Shown: piece after piece, positions 54,911-64,000 of the stretch | How the letters are laid out: every line of letters starts with the position of its first letter | How positions within the stretch are numbered: position 1 is the stretch's first letter | Assembly: GCA_036873135.1 (NCBI GenBank) | Contig: JAPTYO010000009.1 | Coordinates: forward strand, 42,300,756 to 42,364,755 | Source: Clarkia xantiana subsp. parviflora | Taxonomy: Eukaryota; Streptophyta; Magnoliopsida; Myrtales; Onagraceae | Direction: 5' to 3' | DNA: 64,000 bases | Notes under the pieces: generated by a model | What the model was told of the DNA's origin: nothing | Database searches by the model: none | Seen by the model: only the letters and a program-made list of their open reading frames with translations | Position numbers and translations under genes: made by a program

Positions 54911-55525
54911 TTTTTCTTGCTCTCCAAGGGTGAGTGAAGAGGGAAGATGGTGGCTATGGTGACTCTTTGAGGTATTTTTCTAACTCTCCTCTATTTTGAA
55001 AAGATGATAGGGTTTTTTAAGGGGTTTTAATCACCACCCTCCATCTATCTTTAAATGAGATCTAAGGGCCAAGGAAAAACCATCATTTTTATCCCTTTCA
55101 ACTATGGCTAAGTATATCTCCATACTTAGAAAAACTATCAAGTTAGTTTTATTTTTGATCATTCCATACTTAGGAAAATTTTTGGCCAAAATTAAATTTT
55201 TCCTCACTTAGATAGAATCCCGGCACGAAATTGAAGCGTAAGTCACTTAGTTGCATTCGTATTGCATCCTTGCAAGTGTGAATTTTTTAAGTATACGCCG
55301 GTAGCAAAGATAGATTTATTGCTCCCGCCTCAGACGGACGCATGCTTAGGCATACGTCCGTGCTACTCTAACGTTTACAACTCCTCTATCTCATAAGACA
55401 GGGGGCAGAGTCGAAGACACGCATCCATGGGTAAGCTGGCACTCAGACGAAAGGTAGAAACCCCGGTTTCAAATTGCGCGTATCATACCATCCTGAAATA
55501 GAGTCAATCAAGGGTTAGGCCATTG
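54911..55525. other. F: 3' untranslated region
   Basis: Non-coding. A CTCTCCAAGGGTGAGTGAAGAG segment near 54921, then TCCATACTTAGAAAA repeats (55110-55190). GACGGACGCATGCTTAGGC and CATACGTCCGTGC form an imperfect palindrome near 55333-55370. Confidence 0.6.
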
Positions 55526-55542
55526 GTTGACTCGGGGGCATG
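55526..55542 (+). other. F: polypurine tract
   Basis: TTGACTCGGGGGCATG before the LTR's TGATGG; same motif as D and E. Confidence 0.85.
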
Positions 55543-56334
55543 TGATGGATATACGCCCAATTTGAACCCGTTGACTTCTAAACCGTTGTATTTTTATTGT
55601 CCCATTAACGTTTGTAAATCGAAACTTCAACCCGAACACTTCGCGAACACATCAACGGCTCGGACGAGGCCGGAGCGCTCGTCCGGCCGAGGCAAACTCA
55701 CCTAGGTGAGGTTGGGTGGCCACACCCGACCTCCCCTAGGAGAGATCGGGTCAGCCAACCCGATCTCTCCTAGGAGGGATGGGGTTGGCCAACCCCATCC
55801 TCCCTAGGAGGGGTTGGGTGCCCTCACCCAACCCCTACCCTTAGGGGTCGGATTTCTCCTCCTCCCAAGGGCCCCGGCACCATTTTCGGACTCCCACACT
55901 CGGTCCACTCCGCCTACCTTCTCCGAATCCTAAGGTCTTAATTATGCGCTTAAAGGTTAATTAATTGTGTTTAAAGGTTAACGATGTCATTAAGCCACCT
56001 TAATGACACCGTTGCCTATAAATACCCCACCTTCACAACTCATTTGATCATCTTGGCCATTTGGACAATTTAGCTCTGACATCTCTCTAGCTTTATCTCT
56101 CTAGAAGTTTACTGACTTAGGCATCGGAGAGGGTTCACCAGGCACCACCCCCCCCTCCGTGTCTGGTACTGCCCCTTCTGCAGGGTAGAAGGAGAGAAGA
56201 AGCAAAGGGAAGAAGGAAGGAAGGAAAGACACGGGCTAAGGCAGGGCAACTCAGGAATACCGGATCACACACCTCCCCCGTAAGGAGCGAGATCAAAGCC
56301 GACCACCCGTTGACCTAGATCTCATAACCTAACA
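55543..56334 (+). repeat. F: 3' LTR
   Basis: 792 bp, near-identical to 46117-46948 apart from one missing hairpin unit, a shorter C-run and a few substitutions. Confidence 0.95.
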
Positions 56335-56339
56335 GTGGG
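56335..56339. repeat. Target site duplication of F, right copy
   Basis: GTGGG, identical to 46112-46116. Confidence 0.93.
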
Positions 56340-57109
56340 GACGCGTCTGTTCCTATGGTTGTGCGGGTTTTCGGGCGGTAACCCTTCGTCTGGAAGAGGT
56401 TGTGCCACTGACGAGTGCTAGGTTGATCCCGGGAAGGTCCGTGTCTCGAAATGCGGTTGTGTCTCAAGGGAACGTCTGAGTCTCGGAAGGCGGTGGTCTG
56501 TGCACAAGTCTGGATGTCTAGGCGACGATTCCTGCGCAAAGGACCAATGCTAGCACGGAGAGGGGGGGGGGGTGGTGCTAGCGGATCCCTCTCCAAAGCT
56601 TAAGTCACTATAGGGCTAAAAGAGTAATTTCTAGAGAGAGAATATTTCTAGAGAGAAGTCAGAGCTCAAAATACCAAAGTTGGGCAAATGAGAGGATGTG
56701 TGAAAATGGGTGGCCAAGGCCTCCTATTTATAGGCTTCCTTGGGACCGGACCCGGTTTTAAAGCGGTTTGATGACGTTTCAAAAGCAAGCGGTAACCGTC
56801 ATCCATATTGGTAATACGCGAACTTGACTTCTCTACATGTAACGGTAATCGCGGAAACGGTAATCGCACGATACCCGTAATGCAATCCGGACCTCGTCGA
56901 ATTCGGGCAATTCGGCGAGGTCCGGATTGCCGCGCAACCCGGACCTCCGGATTGCTTCGCGCAATCCGGAGGTCCGGTCCGGATGCGCGTAAATGCCATT
57001 CCGGACCGTTTTGACCGTTTGGGAGACGTTTTCAAACCGAGATGTAATTTTGACGTGTTTACGAGGCCCGAAATATAAATACGAACCCGAATTGGACATA
57101 TATCCATCC
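56340..57109 (-). repeat. E: 5' LTR, outer fragment
   Basis: Continues the E LTR after F (GACGCGTCTGTTCCTATGG...). Reverse TATA near 56722. It carries an additional CCGGACCTCCGGATTGC...GCAATCCGGAGGTCCGG palindrome (about 56939-56977) not in the 3' LTR. The last base is C (CCATCC) where the 3' LTR has A. Confidence 0.92.
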
Positions 57110-57114
57110 TGAAC
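57110..57114. repeat. Target site duplication of E, right copy
   Basis: TGAAC, identical to 37337-37341. Confidence 0.9.
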
Positions 57115-58150
57115 CTTCACGAGGATCCCTGCGTTTACACCAAGACCTTCGGGTCTAAGTATGTCATCATAACCTTATACGTAGATGACATACTCATTGC
57201 TGCAAACGATATGAGTTTCATGAACAAATCAAAGTCCTGGTTATCATCAGCATTTGAGATGAAAGACATGGGAGAGGCCACGTACATCTTAGGCATTAAA
57301 ATTGTCCGAGATCATGCCGCCCAGAGATTGTGTCTGTCTCAAGAATCAGATAAAACAAATTGTTGAAAAGATTCAGAATGCTCGATGCCAAACCCGTGGA
57401 TACGTCGGTTGTGTTCGGGTGCACGCTGTTAAAGCGTGATGGCCCGAAGAACTAGCAGGAACGTGAACAGATGAAGAATAGAGAGTATCTAAGCATGGTA
57501 GGAAGTCTAATATCACCATGCTATGTACTCGGTCGGACAGCTGTTACGCTGTTGATCTAGTAGCAAGATTCAAATCAGATCCTGGCTATCAACATTTAAA
57601 GCCCGTAAAACGAATTATAAGATATCTGAAAAGTACTGCTGACTATGTTCTGTACTATAAAGGCAGGCAAATCGAATTGACTGGTTATAGTGACGTTGAC
57701 CACGGTGGAAATCCGGACGATCTTAAGTCCACCACAATGGGAGTTTTCCTCATTGCTGATGCTGCCATATCATGGGTAAGCAAGAAGCAATCATATGTTG
57801 CGCTTTCCACTATGGAATCATAATTCGTTGCTCTTTCTAAAAATGCACAAGAAGCAGTCTGGGTGAAAAGGCTTCTTACTGCATTAATTGGCACTGACAA
57901 GAAGAGCAAACCTGTGAAGGTATACTCCGACTGTCAGGCAGCCATTGCAGTAGTTAAGAATCCAAAGTACCAAAGTAGGACCAAACACATTGATGTGAAA
58001 TACAATTATGCCAAATTTGTTGTGGAAGACAATATAATCGCTTTAGAATACTTATCAACAGACAATATGGTCGCAGACCCATTAACTAAGCCATTACGTA
58101 GAGAAATTTTCGAAAAGCACGTAAAACTGCTTAGATTACATAGGGCTTAA
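57115..58150 (+). pseudogene. pol: C2: reverse transcriptase second part and RNase H
   Basis: Resumes in the RT palm right after the E insertion with LYVDDILIAAND (YVDD at 57178-57189) and FEMKDMGEATYILGI. A frameshifted stretch (57340-57520) follows, then 57518-57823 with GYSDVDHGGNPDDLKSTTM and SKKQSYVALSTMES, and after one TAA 57863-58150 with VYSDCQAAIAVVKNP, SRTKHIDVKYN and NMVADPLTKPL. These are the copia RNase H motifs. It ends TAA at 58150. Inactive because of stops and frameshifts. Confidence 0.92.
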
Positions 58151-59273
58151 TAAGTGGCTTGTATAAGTGATGGCATTTTGACATTTGAAATGATATTTCC
58201 ATTGAATAAAAGAATTGCAAATTGAGTATATGATCTATCGACGTCATAATGATAAATAACATCGGATTTTACGGTCTATAAACTAAGTCGTAGGAAGAGG
58301 TAAAAACTCTTCCACTTAAATTATGTCGGATGTGAACCTTGCCTTGTCACACAGGCACACTCATCTTGTAGGAGATGTGAACATAAACCCTCTAGCACAA
58401 CAAGATTGGCTAAGAACTAGGGGTATAAACCTGGTTAAACGAAACGATAACTTGGTCACGCTTATAGCATGACTTAATCTTCGTTTTGTAAATCGCCGTG
58501 TTGGACTCTTTCCATCATTAAAATCAAATTCAGGGCCAGATGAAAGATTCTGCGATAGCATGATTGACATATCCCACCCTTGGCTTGTCCAGGTTTGCTA
58601 TCGATCCGTGCTTCATATTACGCGTGTCATGTTCGACCACGGGGTTATGCTCGGTTGTGCTAGCTAGAATCCCAGTGATTCAAAGGGCGCATACTTCTTC
58701 ACCTTGAGCGTGTGATTGATCTCGGGTGTCTTATCAAGAGGCACCCAAAGTATCCTCTTGGAATCATAAATTATACCTAAGGTCTGGCTCAATGTTCGCT
58801 TCCCGGCGTACGAGCATAGAGCCAAAGAAAATAGCCAAGTGACCACGTCTTGGAAACCGGTTGAGTTAGGCTAATGGTATAAGCTATGGAGATGGTCATG
58901 TTCATTTATAATTCACCGACTCTTGTGTTCACCAGGTGGCCACCAACCGGATATTAATTGAAGGTTGTGAACACTTGTACAGATGCCCTGGAGAAGTATT
59001 CCTATGTGGAAAACTGGGCAATTGGAGAATTATCAGTTAACCAAGCATACACTGCGGTACTTATTTTGTTTTTAACAGGATTGATTTACGACAGGGAATC
59101 AATGTTCTGCGGGCGCTACAATACTCTTAACAAATGAGTAGCACAATGCCCGTCGTATCCGCCGGTAGCACGACACACCTCGTATGAACTATTCAGAGAC
59201 GGAGACCATAACTGAAGAATGAAATGTTGATGCTATTGGATGACAATACATTAACAGGCACCCTCCCATTCCG
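58151..59273 (+). other. C2: 3' untranslated region
   Basis: Non-coding 1.1 kb. AATAAAAGAATTGCAAATTG near 58205 may be a polyadenylation signal. Imperfect CCAACCGG and GTGTGAT words occur. No gene seen. Confidence 0.65.
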
Positions 59274-59285
59274 GCGAGTGGGAGC
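59274..59285 (+). other. C2: polypurine tract
   Basis: GCGAGTGGGAGC immediately before the 3' LTR TGTTAGC. The core AGTGGGAG also recurs in the spacer/linker regions of C2 and C1. Confidence 0.8.
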
Positions 59286-59880
59286 TGTTAGCATATGGTG
59301 ACGTTGTGCCGTAATTGGTAGCCCCTTAATATATGTGGTTACCTAAGATAATTAGGTAAATGTCACATTAGGGCTAATTGGGTCAGACCTAATTCCCATG
59401 TGACATGGGAGGCCCAAAATTGGGCCTCCCCCACCACATAAGTCGGCCGAAACCCTAGAAAGGAAGGGGGAGGATTTTCTCCTCCCCCACTAAATAAGGA
59501 GGTCTTGGGGTCACCTCTAAAACACACCTTGATCACAACTCCTCCTAAGTTGTGATTTGAGAGAAATCCCTCTCTCTATAGTGAGTTCGGCCGGCCCCAT
59601 AATCACCACTATTGGTGTGACAAATTGCTTTCAAGCATTCAGTCCGAGGTTCTGTCCCCATTGAAGAATCAATAAGAGGATTTGCTGGGGAGCTTATATC
59701 GCGTATGACTTCTACTCATGAAGAACTTGTACGGGTTCTGACCGAAGGATCAAAACTCACTCCACAACGTTCTTGGGCAGGAAAGCTATTGAGGTATGTG
59801 TACATTATTCCGCTGCGTAATTAGATTACTTACAAGTACACGTTTAGCATTCCGTAGTATTACGTCCCCGTAATCCAACA
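59286..59880 (+). repeat. C2: 3' LTR
   Basis: TGTTAGCATATGGTGACG...GTAATCCAACA, homologous along its length to 11943-12538. Confidence 0.94.
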
Positions 59881-60937
59881 GGTCCGGGGAAACTAATATG
59901 GTTCAAACCGACTCAGTTTGAGTGTCAAACCGAACCGAATCCTATTTTAAAACCGAACCAGTCCGACCAAAGCCTTGTACCGGACCGGTCCGATCCGGTT
60001 TGAACCTAACCGAAATTAATCCGATCTGAATTAGTTAATTAAGATAGGATGGTCAAATTTTTAAATCCAAATTTATTCGAACTTTAAATTACCTACACAG
60101 TGCTCATAGGTTTAAGTTATTCACGCTTTAATTAAACTTAATGCCTAGTTTCGATTATGGGGATGGATATCCGAAATGCATGATTTTGGGACCGTATCAT
60201 TTAGTTAGCTGAATTTCAATTGTTATTTAATTGATATTATTGCATTATTAGAATTGTCGTCTTGACTATGTCAAGCTAGGTGGATTTTGCATGTTGTGGG
60301 CTGAGCCCTGGTTTTCAATTAATGAATTGCGCACTAGGATAGACATGATGTGATGGTTGCACATGCCTAGGATTCATGTCTAGATGTACGCATGATTGAT
60401 TTATAACATGAATTGCAAATCAGCCCCAAATGTTTTAAAGCGGAAACAGTCGCCAAATATGCATGTTTGTATGGTTTGATCACGCATGATGCGTATGCAT
60501 GAATGTTCAAGATGTATTAGCATTTGATAATTTACTTAGGAAGTAGAATTATATATACTATGTATGAGTTCCTCGGAACATTAGACGCATGACGCGTATG
60601 CATGAGGTGTGTTTGGTTTCTTGGATGTGATATGTCATGATAATTTACTGGGTAGTAGAATTATATGTGCAAACCGTAGTTCCTAGAAACATTTTCAAAA
60701 GGGCCTTGGCAAAGTCAAGATCGGGTGCTTTAAAATCTCCCGTTCCGGATAAAGCGGTAATGTGAACTCTTTCACGACCCCCCCTTCCTTCGGGCTTTAC
60801 TGTTGGTCGGTTGGGTTAGATGTCTGAGGGATCATTATTTGATATCCTCTATCTCATATATGTCTGATGAATGTAATTTATTTTTCAAAAGGGTTTTTTC
60901 TTCCCTCTTATGCAAAATTGTCAATGTTATAGTTTAG
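59881..60937 (+). other. C1: 5' untranslated region, continued
   Basis: Non-coding. ACCGGACCGGTCCG words at 59950-60010, TTAGACGCATGACGCGTATGCATG at 60580 (also in C2 near 33918), and the conserved CCCCTTCCTTCGGG...GAGGGATCATTATTTG block (60778-60841). Confidence 0.7.
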
Positions 60938-61560
60938 ATGGCAGATCGAAAGCGCTTCTACATTAAACTTGATGGAAGAATTATGAAGTATGGGAGACTT
61001 ACGTCACGAACATCCTCCTTGCTGCAAATGTTGAGGACCGGATAGACTTAACTGCAAGGAGGGTAAACACGGAGGAACTTAGTAGTCCAATGTACGACTA
61101 CGGTCAGGTATCGCAAAGGGATCGAATTGCAGGTGATCTAATCCGTGCAACCCTAGTTGAAGAAGCCGAGGAAAGCGACATGAGCGTCAGTGCGTTAGAC
61201 CTCTGGTGCACCATACGCCTTCGCTACGGCGGAGTACTGGCTACACAAGCAAGAAGCCTAATGCTTAGGAATTATGACATTCTTTGCAGAGACAGAGGCG
61301 AACTAACCACTGACGATCAAGACAATCAAATAGACATATGGAGGAGGATTCAGGAAGTCATGAGAATGTTTCCCCTTTCATGGTTCGCAGACAACGATTG
61401 GCTCTCATGTCTAAATAAAACCATTCAGACTTCGATAGAGCTATTCCATAAGCATCATCAATGAGAAAGCACCTCTGACGAATTCGAAACGGAAGATCTT
61501 TACGATCATCTCCATAAGTTGATGGGTAAAAACACCAATAAAAGGTCTAAACGGAATCCG
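60938..61560 (+). pseudogene. gag: C1: gag-like region
   Basis: Opens MADRKRFYIKLDGR after the conserved 5' UTR block, shifts frame within about 15-20 codons, and continues open at 61090-61464 (MYDYGQVSQRDRIAGDLI, LDLWCTIRLRYGGV, FADNDWLSCLNKTI). It occupies gag's place but is very different from C2's gag, and I find no CCHC knuckle after it. An identification as copia gag is by position and by the start; a replaced or highly diverged gag is possible. Confidence 0.5.
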
Positions 61561-62770
61561 GTAGGACAAACACCGTGATTAAAGCGCATTTCAAGTACGC
61601 CTCATTAGCCATATAAAGTCGTAAAACACTTTACTTGAAACACAACGTCTGACAAAATTCACTTGTGAATTATTTTCAGGTGTTGTGATCGAGATGGCAA
61701 AGTAATCTATGTCTACTTATCGCTTTCTGATTCTTTAATTCTTGCGACTGTACTGTTTAGTTGTAAAGTGTTTACTTGTTAGATAGAGTTGCTGAATTAT
61801 TGGTTAATAAAATTCGGAGTTATTGAATAAAAGTAATTGTTATTCGAATCGAAATACAATTTACTTATCAATCGTCGTCCCGGCCAAAGGGAACTATCTG
61901 AACGATAATATAAGTCTACCGACTTAGAACCAAATTTATTCGATCCGATTGGATAAAACAACAACAAAGACCTAACCCAATTCAAAATAGCTACAAGTCA
62001 GAAAGAACGCGATTAGATAATTTATCTTTATTTGTTACTACTCCATTGTTAATTTTTGTAATAATGAACATGTATGAAACCGATTAAAGCTGAAATTTTG
62101 AAAAATCAAAACTATTTACATCGGGTTACACCGGGTAAAATACGTGTGCGGCGCGTGTATTCCTCGAGATATGGAATACAACGATTCGAACAAATTCAGC
62201 ATTAAGTGTGTTCTTGATTTAATGATGGAGATAAATTTTCATTTGCACGAATACCCATTAAAGGGTTCTAATCATACGAAATTCTCGTAGAGAGTTTTAA
62301 ACGAGCATTAAGGTGAGAACCTAAATGCATGATCCATGGTGGTTAAAGCCTTGGAGTAAGAGCAAGCAATGAAAAAGGAATGTCCGTTGAACAACATCTC
62401 CCACTATTAGCCTCTAACGACAAGGGATTGGCTAAGGCATTAAAACGATATACACACTCCATTAATAAGGTAAATAACATAAACAATAAATTCTAACCAA
62501 CATCCCTTACATAAGCTGAGTTATTGGATTATTTACAAGTCATGTGATGAACCTAATTAATTTACAATCGGTTACACGACACTAGACAAGCTATTGGTAA
62601 TGAGTGAAATCTTACCAAAATAGTGACATTATTGTTACTAAGACACACATAGTACCAAATGAGCTACCGAAAAGTATCCTAAAGCATACATGTGTGTAAT
62701 AGCTTAGAGAGATTGGTGACGTGGTCAAACATGAGACATTACATTATTGAGTTGACTTTCCATAGTTTCT
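61561..62770 (+). other. C1: non-coding spacer in place of protease-integrase
   Basis: About 1.2 kb with no copia protease or integrase motif. It shares ordered words with C2's spacer: GCGTGTATTCCTCGA, CATTAAGGTGAGAACCTAAATG, CTCCCACTATTAGCCTCTAACG and GACGTGGTCAAACATGAGAC. Confidence 0.7.
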
Positions 62771-63265
62771 GTGAAATCAACGAACGAAGTTTTGATTGAA
62801 CTAGAGGACAATGATGATCAGGTCCAACTCAATTCGAGTGGGAGAGTTGAAGCAGCAACACAAGTGAACGATATGGTAAATGAAGATGGAGACATTTTCA
62901 TAGTAATTCCAGTGGGAGGAGTCAATCCAACCACAACGATCAATGTTGCTGCAGATGCGAATCAAGTCGAACCTGATCATGCTATCGAACCCATGGATGA
63001 AAATCCAATTTTACCGCAACTACCTACTGTAACATGTACGGCTGGTACGACTAACCTGATTTCCGGTCATAATAACCGTGGAATTAATCTCGGAGGTGGA
63101 ATTCCGAGACAGAGAGGCCGTCCAAGAAAAGTTGCTGGTGAAAGTTCAAGTAGCGCCCTTGTTCCCAGTGGTAGTATTGCACCGATAACGAGCATTATTC
63201 CCAGTGTGAGTGAAGTTCAATCTCAAGATGGGACAAACGAGCCTATACGAAGTCTAAAGCAGTGA
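62771..63265 (+). pseudogene. C1: acidic linker upstream of RT
   Basis: 164 open codons, acidic and rich in V, N, T, ending in a basic PRQRGRPRKVAGESSSS (AT-hook-like GRPRK) and VPSGS repeats. It corresponds to the integrase-RT linker of copia Pol (family knowledge). The start ATG is probably not a real start. It ends TGA at 63263-63265; RT follows in another frame. Confidence 0.6.
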
Positions 63266-63289
63266 ACTTCTCCAAAGAAGTATCCCATC

Positions 63290-64000
63290 AAAAGAGGCGA
63301 GGTATTCACTCTTACTTCAGTTGATGAGCCGGTAACGGTTAAACAAGCTATGGAAGGACCTCAAGCAAAATAATGGATGAAAGCAATGGAAGATGAAATT
63401 ACCTCTATGAAAGCTAATTATGTTTGGTGCCAAGTGGGTTATAAAATTGAAACTCACTGCTGATGGAGCTGTCGAGCGGTACAAAGCTCGACTTGTCGCG
63501 AAAGGATATACCCAACTCCACGGAGTGGACTTTGAGGAGACTTACTCACCTACTATGCGTTACACCACAGTACAGGCCATATTGGCTTTGGTTGCAAGCC
63601 TCGATCTGGAGCTGCACCAAATGGATGTTAAGACTGCATTCCTCCATGGAAACCTGGAAGAAGAGATCTATATGGAACAGCCGGAGGGTTTCATTATCCC
63701 TGGCAACGAACCTAAAGTTTGTAAACTCCAAAGATCTATTTACGGTCTTAAACAATCATCCCAGCAATGGTACCGCAGATTCCATGAGGAAATCATTGGA
63801 AACGGATTCGTGAATCTTCACGAGGATCCGTTCATGTACACGAGGACTTCCAAGTCTAAGTACGTCATCCTGACATTATATGTCGATGAAATATTGATTG
63901 TCGCAAATGACGTAAGTTACATGAATGAATCAAAGTCCTGGCTAGCATCAGTATTTGAGATGAAAGACATGGGAGAAACCACGTACATCCTAGGCTTTAA
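63290..64000 (+). pseudogene. pol: C1: reverse transcriptase (partial at window edge)
   Basis: Broken at its start (TAA near 63372, frameshift near 63460), then open from about 63490 to the edge. It contains AKGYTQLHGVDFEETYSP, HQMDVKTAFLHGNLEEEIYM, EQPEGFIIPG, IYGLKQSSQQW and LYVDEILIVAND, the ordered motifs of copia RT. The catalytic box reads Y-V-D-E (63879-63890) instead of Y-V-D-D, a change expected to abolish metal binding. Confidence 0.92.

Larger units (their letters stand above)
46117..56334 (+). mobile_element. Element F: young non-autonomous Tat-like element, gag-protease-gag' plus antisense gene
   Basis: 10.2 kb with LTRs 46117-46948 and 55543-56334, a perfect GTGGG duplication, primer site, one intact 1082-codon ORF, a tandem-repeat field, a spliced antisense gene (54017-51571) and a polypurine tract. 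The LTRs differ by roughly six substitutions by eye plus one hairpin unit and a C-run length, so insertion is recent. No RT or integrase, so it needs pol in trans. It is the only element here whose sense ORF is undamaged. Confidence 0.93.
37342..57109 (-). mobile_element. Element E: Tat-like gypsy carrying gag-protease-gag', no pol
   Basis: Minus strand: 5' LTR (46087-46116 plus 56340-57109, split by F), primer site, leader, gag, protease, second gag module (45868-42905), non-coding zone, plus-strand antisense remnants, polypurine tract, 3' LTR (37342-38114). Net length about 9.5 kb. Exact TGAAC duplication. No RT, RNase H or integrase similarity anywhere in it. Skeleton shared with D. Confidence 0.92.
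11943..59880 (+). mobile_element. Element C2: Ty1/copia retrotransposon with two nested insertions
   Basis: Full-length copia with LTRs at 11943-12538 and 59286-59880, iMet primer site, gag with CCHC knuckle, RT, RNase H and polypurine tract. It is interrupted by D (12724-32393) and E (37342-57109); without them it is about 8.5 kb. The flanking 5-mers are GGACC (11938-11942) and GGTCC (59881-59885), a 4/5 match consistent with a mutated target duplication. Protease and integrase are not found. Confidence 0.9.
59881..64000 (+). mobile_element. Element C1: copia retrotransposon, right part (runs off the edge)
   Basis: Resumes after C2 with ACCGAACCGG-type 5' UTR sequence continuous in kind with 11740-11942. 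Then gag, spacer, linker and RT to base 64000. C1's 3' LTR and then the rest of B should follow outside the window. Confidence 0.85.

Noticed and set aside
56315..57120. Small ORFs in E's LTR (also 37344-38185)
   Set aside because: Same peptides appear in both LTR copies and have no coding features; LTR sequence.
63463..63813. 116-residue ORF over C1's RT
   Set aside because: Out of frame with the RT motifs that run through the same bases in another plus frame.
1..64000. Endogenous pararetrovirus
   Set aside because: All RT regions sit in LTR-flanked elements with integrase or gag of Ty3/Ty1 type; no movement or coat protein motif and no circular-genome layout.

Overview
The window is plant nuclear heterochromatin made almost entirely of nested LTR retrotransposons. 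The evidence is Ty3/gypsy proteins of the Tat type (RNase H followed by a second RNase H of the RVT_3 kind, plus a spliced antisense ORF), Ty1/copia proteins, an initiator-Met primer site, and GT-AG introns. I see no rRNA, tRNA gene, CRISPR array or complete host gene. The only sequence I cannot assign to an element is an island of about 730 bp (5394-6123). The species cannot be named from this; an angiosperm is the safest statement. Element names below are mine.

Layout. A (1-5393, minus) is the 5' part of a Tat-like gag-pol element running off the left edge. B (6124-10271, plus) is a gag-protease element cut by copia C1. C1 (10272-11942, continuing at 59881-64000 and off the right edge) is split by copia C2 (11943-59880). 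C2 is itself split twice: by D (12724-32393, minus) and by E (37342-57109, minus). D contains G (14014-23363, minus), a non-coding, repeat-rich element whose 5' LTR carries a foldback MITE (22432-23028). E contains F (46117-56334, plus), inserted inside E's 5' LTR. The nest therefore reads host > B > C1 > C2 > {D > G > MITE ; E > F}. Exact 5-bp target duplications support E, F and G. Imperfect ones (4 of 5) support C2 and D.

How the parts relate. D and E share LTR architecture, primer site, polypurine tract, leader peptide, antisense-gene region and a long conserved non-coding stretch that includes a 59-bp identical block. Their cargo is complementary. D carries protease, RT, RNase H, second RNase H and integrase but no gag. 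E carries gag, protease and a second gag-like module but no RT or integrase. B and F have the same gag-protease-gag' plan as E. F is the youngest: its LTRs are nearly identical, it has an uninterrupted 1082-residue ORF and a largely intact spliced antisense gene. The best candidate for something new is thus a split, trans-complementing Tat-type family with a duplicated gag half placed behind the protease, an antisense gene, and variable tandem repeats where sense and antisense units converge. The two copia elements share a second oddity: gag and RT-RNase H are present, but the protease-integrase part is replaced by a conserved non-coding spacer.
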